Origin: an uncultured Rikenellaceae bacterium
GTDB taxonomy: Bacteria; Bacteroidota; Bacteroidia; Bacteroidales; Rikenellaceae
Assembly: GCA_944326945.1 (NCBI GenBank)
Contig: CALVFY010000025.1
Coordinates: 1-37,561, forward strand
Reading direction: 5' to 3'
DNA: 37,561 bases
This document shows positions 1 through 7,000 of the stretch, piece by piece. A program made the translations under genes and the position numbers. Every line of letters begins with the position of its first letter. The first letter of the stretch is position 1. Under the pieces are notes generated by a model, which had not been told where the DNA came from, did not search any database, and was given only the letters and a program-made list of their open reading frames with translations.

Positions 1-73
1 CCAATTGACCGGCTGATTCTGAATTGTATGTAGCCCTATAACATTATTCTTAAATCAATTCAAAACAGTTTCT

Positions 74-113
74 AAAATACCCTCTTATGCCAATGGACAT
101 AAGAGGGTATTTT
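74..113. terminator. Strong hairpin terminator downstream of the aminotransferase
   Basis: A perfect 16-bp stem (74-89 with 98-113) closes an 8-base loop. The outer part is A/T-rich, so T runs follow the stem on both strands. It sits 22 bases past the stop codon of the minus-strand aminotransferase and most likely ends that transcript. It could also end a plus-strand gene lying before the window. Bases 1-73 show no gene I can support. Confidence 0.8.
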
Positions 114-135
114 GCTGTGATTATTCGGTGTAGGT

Positions 136-1335
136 TCAGATTGTCCGGCCGGGATATACTTTCAGCGCCTCCCGGATGCATGCTGCGGCGGCCAGCAGGT
201 CTTCGCACTTGAGGACATATGCTACACGTACTTCGTCGTGGCCGAGATGACGGGATGCATAGAAGCCCGTGGCGGGGGCCAACATGACGGTTTCTCCCTT
301 GTAGCTGAACTCTTCGAGCATCCATTGGGCGAATTGGTCGGAATCATCGATCGGCAGACGGACGGTGGTGTAAAATGCTCCTTTGGGCATCGGGCAATAG
401 ACCCCTTCGATGGCATTGAGGGCATTGACAATGCAAATACGCCGTTTGTTGTATTCGTTATAGACCTCTTCGAAATAACTTTTGGGTGCATCCAAGGCAG
501 CTTCGGCAGCTACTTGAGCCAGATAGGGCGGAGAGAGCCGGGCCTGAGCCATTTTCAGAGCCGCCTCGATCACGGCACGGTTACGGGAGGCGAGTGTCCC
601 CAATCGGACGCCACACATGCTGTATCGTTTCGATACGGAGTCGATCATCACAACGTTGTCTTCGATTCCTTCGAGATTCATGACCGAGATATGTTTGTGC
701 CCATCGTAGCAATATTCCCGGTACACTTCGTCTGAAAGCAGGAACAGGTCGTATTGTTTGACGATGTCGCGCAATTGGTTGAGTTCCTTCTGGCTGTACA
801 GATATCCTGTGGGGTTGTTCGGATTACAGATCAGAATGGCTTTGGTCCGGGGTGTGATGTGCCGTTCGAACTCCTCCATGGGGGGGAGGGCAAAATCGTT
901 CTCGATGGTCGAGAAGATTGGCTTGATATTGACACCTGCCTCCATGGCGAATCCGTTATAGTTGGCGTAAAAGGGTTCCGGAACGAGTACTTCGTCGCCA
1001 GGATTCATGCAGACAGTCATGGCCATGAAGATGGCTTCCGAACCGCCTACCGTGATAAGCAGATCCTCGTAGGTGAGTTCGATTCCTATATCATTATAAT
1101 AACCGGCCAATTTCCGACGATAACTTTCGATACCGGCTGAATGAGAATATTCGAAAACCTTGTCGTGGATGGCACGAACCGCCTCGACCGCGACTGCCGG
1201 AGTGGGAATATCCGGTTGGCCGATGTTGAGGTGGTGCACCTTGATGCCTCGGCGTTTGGCCTCTTCGGCATAGGGGACCAGCTTCCGAATGGGGGAAGGG
1301 GGCAGGTAAATCCCTTTTTCTGACAGGTTTGGCAT
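136..1335 (-). CDS. PLP-dependent class I/II aminotransferase
   Basis: This 399-aa cytosolic enzyme belongs to the fold-type I aspartate aminotransferase family and should move amino groups between an amino acid and a 2-oxo acid. Visible motifs are GQPD (about 39-42), NPNNPTG (171-177), SDEVY with the cofactor-contacting Asp (about 201-205), and SVSKRYSMCGVRLG, in which K236 is the expected Schiff-base lysine and R244 a phosphate ligand. The C-terminal RVAY segment carries the arginine expected to bind the substrate carboxylate. Length is normal for the family. The ATG start follows a TAnnTTTG box on the minus strand at 1371-1364, giving a leader of about 20 bases. It is a single gene with its own terminator. 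Substrate cannot be read from sequence: aspartate, branched-chain or aromatic amino acids are all possible. Confidence 0.9.
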   Translation of the reverse strand: MPNLSEKGIYLPPSPIRKLVPYAEEAKRRGIKVHHLNIGQPDIPTPAVAVEAVRAIHDKVFEYSHSAGIESYRRKLAGYYNDIGIELTYEDLLITVGGSEAIFMAMTVCMNPGDEVLVPEPFYANYNGFAMEAGVNIKPIFSTIENDFALPPMEEFERHITPRTKAILICNPNNPTGYLYSQKELNQLRDIVKQYDLFLLSDEVYREYCYDGHKHISVMNLEGIEDNVVMIDSVSKRYSMCGVRLGTLASRNRAVIEAALKMAQARLSPPYLAQVAAEAALDAPKSYFEEVYNEYNKRRICIVNALNAIEGVYCPMPKGAFYTTVRLPIDDSDQFAQWMLEEFSYKGETVMLAPATGFYASRHLGHDEVRVAYVLKCEDLLAAAACIREALKVYPGRTI

Positions 1336-1358
1336 GATTCGTAAAATTAATATGTTAT

Positions 1359-1373
1359 CGTAGCAAAACTACG
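1359..1373 (-). promoter_or_regulatory. Promoter of the aminotransferase, with small dyad
   Basis: On the minus strand TAGTTTTG (1371-1364) matches the Bacteroides -7 consensus TAnnTTTG and lies about 28 bases before the ATG. The box is inside a short inverted repeat, CGTAG-CAAAA-CTACG (1359-1373), which could be a protein-binding site. I see no clear -33 element. Confidence 0.5.
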
Positions 1374-1388
1374 AAAAGATTTTTATTG

Positions 1389-1396
1389 TACCTTTG
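1389..1396 (+). promoter_or_regulatory. Bacteroides-type -7 box for the small membrane protein
   Basis: TACCTTTG fits TAnnTTTG exactly. It lies 21 bases before the ATG at 1418, so the transcript would have only a very short leader. This argues against the upstream TTG start at 1394, which would fall inside the promoter box. No convincing -33 element is visible. Confidence 0.5.
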
Positions 1397-1417
1397 TCAT
1401 GCTTGAATTTTATTAGG

Positions 1418-1765
1418 ATGTCTGGAAAGAGTTTTATTTTAACCATCGTGGGGTTGGTTGTCCTGGGTGCGTTGCTTAACCGGGATTATCCGGCCGTGGG
1501 ATTGGCCGCTACGCTTGTGGCATTGGGAGGCTATCTGTTGGTGACCTCTCGTCGTACGGTAAATGCCTTGGCCCATTTCAGAAGTATGCCTCGCCGTTGT
1601 CAGGCGCGGGCGATTATTTCTGTGGCGGTCTTGCTGTTGATGCTTTCAGCCTGGTTCAGTGGTGTGATCTCCTATTTTATGTTGCTCGTATTGCTTGCGG
1701 TCGACTATATGATGTATGATAATCGATCGTTGAATGGGGGTGAAAAAGAGAAATCGAGAGGTTGA
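1418..1765 (+). CDS. Small membrane protein, family not recognised
   Basis: The 115-aa product begins MSGKSFILTI and has about four hydrophobic stretches arranged as two hairpins: roughly residues 5-22 and 26-42, a basic stretch with SRRTVN and MPRRCQAR, then about 65-82 and 83-98. The tail is short and charged (GGEKEKSRG). I do not recognise a family and see no catalytic motif. The ATG at 1418 is preferred over an in-frame TTG at 1394 because the TTG overlaps the promoter box. The gene stands alone, divergent from the aminotransferase and ending about 95 bases before tRNA-Glu. Its reading frame and codon use look like those of neighbouring genes, so it is probably expressed. Confidence 0.65.
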   Translation: MSGKSFILTIVGLVVLGALLNRDYPAVGLAATLVALGGYLLVTSRRTVNALAHFRSMPRRCQARAIISVAVLLLMLSAWFSGVISYFMLLVLLAVDYMMYDNRSLNGGEKEKSRG

Positions 1766-1797
1766 ATCATCTTTTTGACACTTTTTTTTGTAAAATA

Positions 1798-1828
1798 TTT
1801 GCATATTATCACTTTTTAGTTACCTTTG
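1798..1828 (+). promoter_or_regulatory. Promoter of tRNA-Glu and rpsT
   Basis: TTTG (1798-1801) and TACCTTTG (1821-1828) are separated by 19 bp, the spacing expected for the primary Bacteroides sigma factor. Transcription should begin near 1834, about 25 bases before the mature tRNA. Confidence 0.8.
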
Positions 1829-1859
1829 CACCGCTGAAATCAACACATCAGTGCTCGAT

Positions 1860-1934
1860 GGCCCATTCGTCTATCGGTTAGGACGCAAGATTTTCATTCT
1901 TGAAAGAGGAGTTCGATTCTCCTATGGGCTACCA
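1860..1934 (+). tRNA. tRNA-Glu (anticodon TTC)
   Basis: The sequence folds as a full cloverleaf. The acceptor stem GGCCCAT pairs with ATGGGCT (one G-U pair), the anticodon stem CAAGA/TCTTG holds the loop TTTTCAT with anticodon TTC at 1893-1895, and the T arm AGGAG/CTCCT holds TTCGATT. The 3' CCA is encoded (1932-1934). It is followed after 31 bases by rpsT with no terminator between, so the two probably share a transcript that is cut by tRNA processing enzymes. Confidence 0.95.
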
Positions 1935-1965
1935 AGATTTAAAGACGCTTTTTAATAAAAGGAAC

Positions 1966-2217
1966 ATGGCAAATCACAAGTCATCTGAGAAAAGAATACG
2001 TCAGACTGAAACCAGGCGGCTTCAGAACAGGTATTACCACAAGACTGCACGTAATGCGATGAAGGCGCTGCGCAACACTACTGACAAGAGTGCTGCCGAG
2101 GCCTTGCTTCCCAAAGTTACGGCAATGTTGGATAAACTGGCTAAGAAGAATGTGATTCACAAGAATAAGGCTGGCAACCTCAAAAGTGGTTTGCAGGCTC
2201 ATGTGAATTCGTTGTAG
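1966..2217 (+). CDS. rpsT: 30S ribosomal protein S20
   Basis: The 83-aa basic protein starts [20 protein letters not shown], the usual S20 N-terminus, and has the long helical, Lys/Arg-rich character of this primary 16S rRNA-binding protein of the small subunit. Length fits the family. The ATG at 1966 is chosen because the open frame extends upstream into the tRNA. No Shine-Dalgarno is evident beyond a weak AAAGGAA six bases upstream. It is probably expressed from the tRNA-Glu promoter and ends at the hairpin at 2247. Confidence 0.97.
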   Translation: MANHKSSEKRIRQTETRRLQNRYYHKTARNAMKALRNTTDKSAAEALLPKVTAMLDKLAKKNVIHKNKAGNLKSGLQAHVNSL

Positions 2218-2246
2218 TCGGATAGAACAGTAAGAAATGGAATAAG

Positions 2247-2270
2247 CCGCCCGAAACAGGCGGTTTTTTT
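2247..2270 (+). terminator. Rho-independent terminator after rpsT
   Basis: The stem CCGCC (2247-2251) pairs with GGCGG (2259-2263) around a 7-base loop and is followed by seven T residues. The next gene starts only 6 bases (or 24 by the second ATG) after the T run. Confidence 0.85.
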
Positions 2271-2275
2271 GTCGT

Positions 2276-2677
2276 ATGGAAAAACGAAAACCGATGAAGA
2301 TCGCACATGTCGCCTTGTGGACCACCCGCCTCGAAGAGTTGAGGGATTTTTATGTGCGGTGGCTGGGCGCGACCGCCGGTCAGAAATACGTGAACCCTGC
2401 CAAGGGATTCGAATCCTATTTTCTCTCGTTCGGGGAGGGGGCTTCGCTGGAGATCATGCGTAGCCGGGATGTGGTCTGCGGGCCCGGAAAGGTGTGTACC
2501 GGTTTCTGCCATCTGGCATTCTCGGCGGGAAGCAGGGAGGAAGTGGTCGGACTGACCGGGCGGCTGCGTAGCGCGGGATACGAAGTGGCGGGAGAGCCCC
2601 GCGTGACCGGCGACGGTTTTTTCGAGAGCGTGGTGTGCGATCCCGATGGCAATCGGATCGAACTGGTGGCCGAATAG
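2276..2677 (+). CDS. VOC-fold (glyoxalase/bleomycin-resistance family) protein
   Basis: The 133-aa protein has the beta-alpha-beta-beta-beta pattern of the vicinal oxygen chelate superfamily, repeated once. The expected metal-ligand positions are filled: H11 (KIAHVALW), E59 (SLEIM), H79 (FCHLAF) and E129 (NRIELV), so a metal-dependent enzyme is plausible. It resembles lactoylglutathione lyase-like proteins, but the substrate cannot be assigned. The ATG at 2276 is used. A second ATG at 2294 (MKIAHVALW) fits the domain start equally well and leaves room after the upstream terminator. No promoter box is visible between that terminator and the start, so read-through from rpsT is the simplest expression route. 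Confidence 0.85.
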   Translation: MEKRKPMKIAHVALWTTRLEELRDFYVRWLGATAGQKYVNPAKGFESYFLSFGEGASLEIMRSRDVVCGPGKVCTGFCHLAFSAGSREEVVGLTGRLRSAGYEVAGEPRVTGDGFFESVVCDPDGNRIELVAE

Positions 2678-2712
2678 AAGGGGCTGGTTGCTGGTCGTTG
2701 GCCGGAAAGAAA

Positions 2713-2748
2713 AAAGAGGGTGCCTGCAGTTTGCCGGGCACCCTCTTT
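2713..2748. terminator. Bidirectional terminator between the VOC gene and uxaA
   Basis: A perfect 12-bp stem (2713-2724 with 2737-2748, core GAGGGTGCC/GGCACCCTC) encloses a 12-base loop. On the minus strand it is followed by TTTTTTCTTTC, which makes it a good terminator for the lacI-uxaB-uxaA operon. The plus-strand T run is short, so it works less clearly for the VOC gene. Confidence 0.8.
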
Positions 2749-2765
2749 GGGCAGAGTCGGATTTG

Positions 2766-4256
2766 TCAGAGCGTCACGCCGGTTTTGAAGATGGCGATCT
2801 CGTGGAATCCACTTTTTTCGTTATTGACTTTTTCGCCGCTTGCCACGCGGATCACGTAATCCGTAAAGTCGATACATGTTTCGTCAATCGTGCGGTTTTC
2901 CACGATGACTCCGGCATTGAAGTCGATCCAGTTAGGTTTGTTGGCGGCCAGTGTGCTGTTTGTGGAGATCTTCATGGTGGGGACGTAGGTGCCGAATGGC
3001 GTGCCGCGTCCGGTGGTGAAGAGTACCAGCTGACAACCGGCCGAAGCGAGAGCCGTAGCCGCTACCAGATCGTTGCCCGGAGCTGATAGCAGATTTAATC
3101 CGCGGGTTTCGATCCGGTCTCCGTACATCAATACATCGCGTACGATCGCTTTTCCGCATTTTTGCGTACATCCCAACGATTTTTCCTCCAGGGTGGAGAT
3201 ACCTCCAGCTTTGTTTCCCGGCGAAGGATTTTCATAGATGGGTTGTTCATTCTTGATGAAATACTCCTTGAAATCGTTGATCAGATGTACGGTCTTGTCG
3301 AAAGTGGCTTCGTCTTGACAACGGTTCATCAGAATCGTCTCGGCGCCGAACATTTCCGGCACTTCGGTCAAAACGGTCGTTCCTCCCTGAGCGGTCAGCC
3401 AGTCGGAGAAGACGCCCAGCAACGGGTTTGCCGTAATACCCGAGAATCCGTCCGATCCGCCGCATTTGAGACCCACGCGCAGCTCCGAAACAGGAACTTC
3501 GGTTCGTTTGTCTTTACGAACCACTTCGTAGATTTCACGCAGTAATTTCATGCCCTCTTCCAGTTCATCGCCCTTCACTTTCTGGGTTTCCATGAACTTG
3601 ATACGTGCAGGATCGATCTCGCCGAGCATTTCGCGGAAAGCAGACAATTGGTTGTTTTCGCATCCCAGTCCCACGACCAGTACGCCTCCTGCATTGGGGT
3701 GGAGGACCATGTCGCGCAGGATTTTGCGCGTGTTTTCATGGTCTCCTCCCAACTGGGAACAACCGTAGTTGTGGGGGAATGCAACGATGGCATCGACTCC
3801 TTCGCAATGGGTTTCGGTGCGGAGCATCTCGGCCAACCGGCCCACGGCTCCGTTCACACAGCCTACCGTGGGGACGATCCATATCTCGTTGCGGGTACCT
3901 GCCGAACCGTTGGCACGGCGATATCCCCGAAATGTACGATTACTTTTAGGAATATCGAGCGTGACCTGTTGGGGCTGGTAGGTGTACTTCAGTACCCCGT
4001 CCAGATTGGTCTTGATGTTCTTTTCGTTGACCCATGCTCCCTGGGCGATCGCTTCGCGGGCATGGCCGATCGGATAGCCGTATTTGATGATATGTTCGCC
4101 GGGGGCGAAATTTTTCAGTGCGAATTTATGTCCGGCGGGAATGTCTGCGGCCAATACGATGTTTTCCCCGTCCACTTGTACGATGTCGCATTTGTGCAGG
4201 GGTTCAATGGCGACGGCGACGTTGTCTGCCGGGTTGATCCGAATAAATGTTGCCAT
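2766..4256 (-). CDS. uxaA: Altronate dehydratase
   Basis: This 496-aa enzyme removes water from D-altronate to give 2-keto-3-deoxygluconate, the last specific step of galacturonate breakdown in the cytosol. The N-terminal part (about 1-75) matches the SAF-like domain and the rest the UxaA/GarD catalytic domain. The latter has GSAGTRNE, conserved cysteines in PTVGCVNG, FPHNYGCSQLGGDHENT and GLGCENN, then LKCGGSDGFSG and SLGCTQKCGKA, and TTGRGTPFG near the end. Length is typical of UxaA. It is the last gene of the lacI-uxaB-uxaA operon, starting 10 bases after uxaB. A strong hairpin follows it. I see no truncation. Confidence 0.95.
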   Translation of the reverse strand: MATFIRINPADNVAVAIEPLHKCDIVQVDGENIVLAADIPAGHKFALKNFAPGEHIIKYGYPIGHAREAIAQGAWVNEKNIKTNLDGVLKYTYQPQQVTLDIPKSNRTFRGYRRANGSAGTRNEIWIVPTVGCVNGAVGRLAEMLRTETHCEGVDAIVAFPHNYGCSQLGGDHENTRKILRDMVLHPNAGGVLVVGLGCENNQLSAFREMLGEIDPARIKFMETQKVKGDELEEGMKLLREIYEVVRKDKRTEVPVSELRVGLKCGGSDGFSGITANPLLGVFSDWLTAQGGTTVLTEVPEMFGAETILMNRCQDEATFDKTVHLINDFKEYFIKNEQPIYENPSPGNKAGGISTLEEKSLGCTQKCGKAIVRDVLMYGDRIETRGLNLLSAPGNDLVAATALASAGCQLVLFTTGRGTPFGTYVPTMKISTNSTLAANKPNWIDFNAGVIVENRTIDETCIDFTDYVIRVASGEKVNNEKSGFHEIAIFKTGVTL

Positions 4257-4266
4257 AGAGGGGGAT

Positions 4267-5703
4267 TTATACGATTTGTTTCACGGCAGCCACCATACCT
4301 TCGGCCTGGATCAGTTTCAGATCGGCGCAGAGTTGTGCGGTCAGGCCCGGAATCTTGTTGAGGTCTTCGCCCCAGATGAATGTAGCACCCAATACGCCTT
4401 CGGCCACCTGGCAGGGATCGCCCGTTGCCCAGAGTTGTTTCAACAGGTCGATGATCGCCTGGTCGTCGTTGGGGGTGATTTCGTCGTTGCCGCGTTTACC
4501 CCCTTTGTAATAGGTGACGATTCCGGCCAGACCCAGCACCAGTCCGCGAGGCAGAGTGCCTTTGCGTTCCAGATAGATTTTCAGACCGGGCAGGTCACGG
4601 GTTTTGAATTTCGGAAAGGAGTTGAGCATGATACTCGTCACGAAATGTTTGACGAACGGGTTGCGGAACCGTTCCAGTACGTCGTTGGCGAATTTCTCCA
4701 GCTCCGGTTTGGGCAGGTCGAGTGTCTCGAGCAACTCGTCGAACATTACCTTGTGGACGAATTTGCCGATCACGGGATCTTCCACACACTCCTTGACGGT
4801 GTTCAGCCCCGAGAGATAACCCACCGGCGAGAGCACGGTATGCGGGCCGTTGAGCAGGGTCACTTTCCGTTCGTGATAGGGCTTCTCGCTGGGTACGAAG
4901 AGCACGTTCAGACCGGCCTTGTCGGCGGGGAACTCTTTGGCTACCGATTCGGGTGCCTCGATCACCCAAAGGTGGAAAATTTCGCCTTTGACCACCAACT
5001 TGTCTTCTACGCCGATCTTCGCGAGAATCTCGTTGATCGTGTCTTTCGGATAACCTGGAACGATACGGTCGACGAGCGTACAATAGACGCCGCAAGCGGT
5101 TTCGAACCACGTGCGGAATTCGTCACCCAAGTTCCACAGCTCGATATATTGTTCGATACACTTTTTGAGTTCCTTGCCGTTGAGGAAAATCAATTCGCAG
5201 GGAAAGATGATGAGCCCCTTGTCTGTTGCGCCGTTGAAGGTTTTGAAACGATGGTAGAGCAGTTGGGTCAACTTGCCGGGATAGGATTTGGCCGGTTTGT
5301 CATTCAGTTTGCAGGCGGGATCGAACGCGATTCCGGCTTCGGTGGTATTGGAGATCACGAAACGGATATCGGGGTTTTCGGCCAGTTTCATGTACTCGTC
5401 GAATTGAGTGTAGGGATTCAGTCCACGACTGATGACGTCGATCAACTGAATGCTGTCGACCTCTTTCCCTTTGTCGATACCCTGCAGGTTGAGGTGATAA
5501 AGCCCGTCCTGGGCATTGAGCATATCCACCATACCGCGTTCGATGGGCTGAACGACCACTACACTGCTATTGAAGTTGGCCTTCTCGTTCATGTTCCATA
5601 CGATCCAGTCCACGAATGCGCGGAGGAAATTCCCTTCTCCGAACTGGATGATCCGTTCGGGGTAGCGTTTGTTGGCTGCATTGTTTCTGTTCAGAGGTTT
5701 CAT
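4267..5703 (-). CDS. uxaB: Tagaturonate reductase (altronate oxidoreductase)
   Basis: The 478-aa cytosolic enzyme reduces D-tagaturonate to D-altronate with NADH. It belongs to the long-chain mannitol dehydrogenase family. An N-terminal nucleotide-binding segment contains IIQFGEGNFLRAFVDW (about 18-33), and the family catalytic pattern K-x4-N-x2-H is present as K280, N285 and H288 in KVTLLNGPH. Length is normal. It lies 22 bases after the lacI-type gene and 10 before uxaA, so the three are one operon. Its placement beside uxaA, with a separate mannonate branch across the divide, supports UxaB over the related fructuronate reductase. Confidence 0.93.
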   Translation of the reverse strand: MKPLNRNNAANKRYPERIIQFGEGNFLRAFVDWIVWNMNEKANFNSSVVVVQPIERGMVDMLNAQDGLYHLNLQGIDKGKEVDSIQLIDVISRGLNPYTQFDEYMKLAENPDIRFVISNTTEAGIAFDPACKLNDKPAKSYPGKLTQLLYHRFKTFNGATDKGLIIFPCELIFLNGKELKKCIEQYIELWNLGDEFRTWFETACGVYCTLVDRIVPGYPKDTINEILAKIGVEDKLVVKGEIFHLWVIEAPESVAKEFPADKAGLNVLFVPSEKPYHERKVTLLNGPHTVLSPVGYLSGLNTVKECVEDPVIGKFVHKVMFDELLETLDLPKPELEKFANDVLERFRNPFVKHFVTSIMLNSFPKFKTRDLPGLKIYLERKGTLPRGLVLGLAGIVTYYKGGKRGNDEITPNDDQAIIDLLKQLWATGDPCQVAEGVLGATFIWGEDLNKIPGLTAQLCADLKLIQAEGMVAAVKQIV

Positions 5704-5725
5704 GATTTGTTATCTGTTAGATGTG

Positions 5726-6802
5726 TCAAAATTCATAGATGTCGGAGTAATAGTCCACGTTGTATTTGGTCAGGATATCCATCGACATGAAGTTGTCCTG
5801 TTCGGCGGGAGTGGTGTGGAATACCATATGTTCGATGATAGCCGTGATGCCTCGGTAGACTTGGGTTTCGGTGCGTTGGGTGATGAGAAATTTGATATAT
5901 CCCTTTCGGACCCCCTCGAGGTTTCCGGCAAGTTTGTCGAATCCCACCACGAAACGATCTTTCAGGGCCCGTTTTTCGAGGTACTCGGAGATCAGATGGA
6001 CACGGGAATTGAAAGTGACAATGTGGCGTATGTCGGGATGTCGTTCGAAGAAGGAATCCAATACCCGCAGATTGTATTCCGGATCATAGGGTTTGATAAA
6101 ATCTTCATAGACCCGGTATTCAGGGAAGTTTTCCTTCAGATAGGCCATGAAGCCTTCCCTACGTCTCAAGGTCGGGTTGTCTTGCGGTTGGGCGCCTCCT
6201 CGGTCGATCCGGAAATTGGCTATTTCTCGAATATCGGGCTGCTCGGTCAGCAGACTGGCTGCCAGATAGCCGCTTTGGTACATGGGCATCCCGAAGTAGG
6301 CCAAGTATCCGCTTCCTTCCAATCTCGAATCGATATATACATAGGGTACGTTGCGCGAAGTGAGTTCTGCCGTGAGGGCCAGTGTGTCGTTGCGGTAGAT
6401 GGGGGCGAGCAACACGGCTTGGGGATTACGATCCAGTAGCTCGCGGGCGGCGCGACGAAACGATTCCCGGTCGAATTGATCGTAAGAGATCACATCAATT
6501 CCGATGTTGTAGTTTCGGGCTCTTTCCACGGCCCGGCCGATACCCGTATAGACCAATTCCCAGTATTCTCCGGGACAGAATTTGGGAATGAGACAAAGTA
6601 GTGTGTAATGCTTTTTAGAGGCCAATAACGAAGCGTAGATGTTTGGTTTATAGCCGATTTGTTGAATTACTTCCAATACTCGGCGCTTGCTCTCCTCGGA
6701 GACCTCTCCTCGGTTGTGCACTACGCGATCTACCGTGCCTTTCGAGAGTCCGGCCAGTCTGGCCACGTCTTTGATCGTGATTTTCTTTTCGTCTTTTTCC
6801 AT
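5726..6802 (-). CDS. LacI-family regulator of the hexuronate locus
   Basis: The 358-aa protein has a LacI helix-turn-helix at about residues 8-54 (ITIKDVARLAGLSKGTVDRV, then GYKPN in the hinge) and a periplasmic-binding-protein-like sensor domain from about residue 65 to the end. The recognition helix reads KGTVDRV, not the common pattern STVSRV. The gene heads the uxaB-uxaA operon and is divergent from uxaC. A perfect palindrome with a central C-G step, as LacI-family operators usually have, sits between the two promoters. The inference is a repressor of both operons, released by a hexuronate or a pathway intermediate. The effector is not readable from sequence. Confidence 0.9.
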   Translation of the reverse strand: MEKDEKKITIKDVARLAGLSKGTVDRVVHNRGEVSEESKRRVLEVIQQIGYKPNIYASLLASKKHYTLLCLIPKFCPGEYWELVYTGIGRAVERARNYNIGIDVISYDQFDRESFRRAARELLDRNPQAVLLAPIYRNDTLALTAELTSRNVPYVYIDSRLEGSGYLAYFGMPMYQSGYLAASLLTEQPDIREIANFRIDRGGAQPQDNPTLRRREGFMAYLKENFPEYRVYEDFIKPYDPEYNLRVLDSFFERHPDIRHIVTFNSRVHLISEYLEKRALKDRFVVGFDKLAGNLEGVRKGYIKFLITQRTETQVYRGITAIIEHMVFHTTPAEQDNFMSMDILTKYNVDYYSDIYEF

Positions 6803-6851
6803 GCTGAACGTCCCGTATTAACGGCTGCAAGGATTTTTTCCTGAGTCCAAA

Positions 6852-6859
6852 CAAAGATA
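6852..6859 (-). promoter_or_regulatory. -7 box of the lacI-uxaB-uxaA promoter
   Basis: On the minus strand TATCTTTG fits TAnnTTTG and lies 50 bases before the lacI start. The position expected for its -33 element falls in the palindrome at 6867-6888, so a bound repressor should block it. Confidence 0.6.
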
Positions 6860-6866
6860 TGTAAAA

Positions 6867-6888
6867 AAATCGTGCACGTGCACGATTT
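6867..6888. promoter_or_regulatory. 22-bp perfect palindrome, candidate LacI-type operator
   Basis: The left half is AAATCGTGCAC and the right half is its exact reverse complement, with the axis between 6877 and 6878. The C-G centre is usual for LacI-family operators. It lies between divergent -7 boxes (6859-6852 and 6903-6910) and covers the -33 zone of both. It is the obvious site for the adjacent regulator, with autoregulation built in. Confidence 0.85.
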
Positions 6889-6902
6889 ACAAAAATTTTT
6901 TA

Positions 6903-6910
6903 TACTTTTG
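6903..6910 (+). promoter_or_regulatory. -7 box of the uxaC operon promoter
   Basis: TACTTTTG fits TAnnTTTG. Transcription would start near 6917, giving a leader of about 85 bases before uxaC. No TTTG is found at the -33 position; that place is taken by the palindrome. Confidence 0.6.
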
Positions 6911-6922
6911 GAATTTGTAAAA

Positions 6923-6945
6923 CAGTTTGTATAAACTGGGGGGGG
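6923..6945 (+). repeat. Dyad and G8 run in the uxaC leader
   Basis: CAGTTT-GTAT-AAACTG (6923-6938) is a 6-bp inverted repeat just past the predicted transcription start. It runs directly into eight G residues (6938-6945). The dyad may be a second operator or an RNA hairpin. The G run may be prone to slippage, but it is outside any coding frame. Confidence 0.5.
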
Positions 6946-7000
6946 CGTGCGACTCCGAAGGGTGTGGTGTGATCATGAAAGGAACTAAAAAATATTAACG

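Noticed and set aside
4084..5790. 568-codon open frame on the plus strand
   Set aside because: It lies opposite uxaB and uxaA, which have clear family motifs. Its translation has no recognisable domain and reflects codon bias in the genes beneath.
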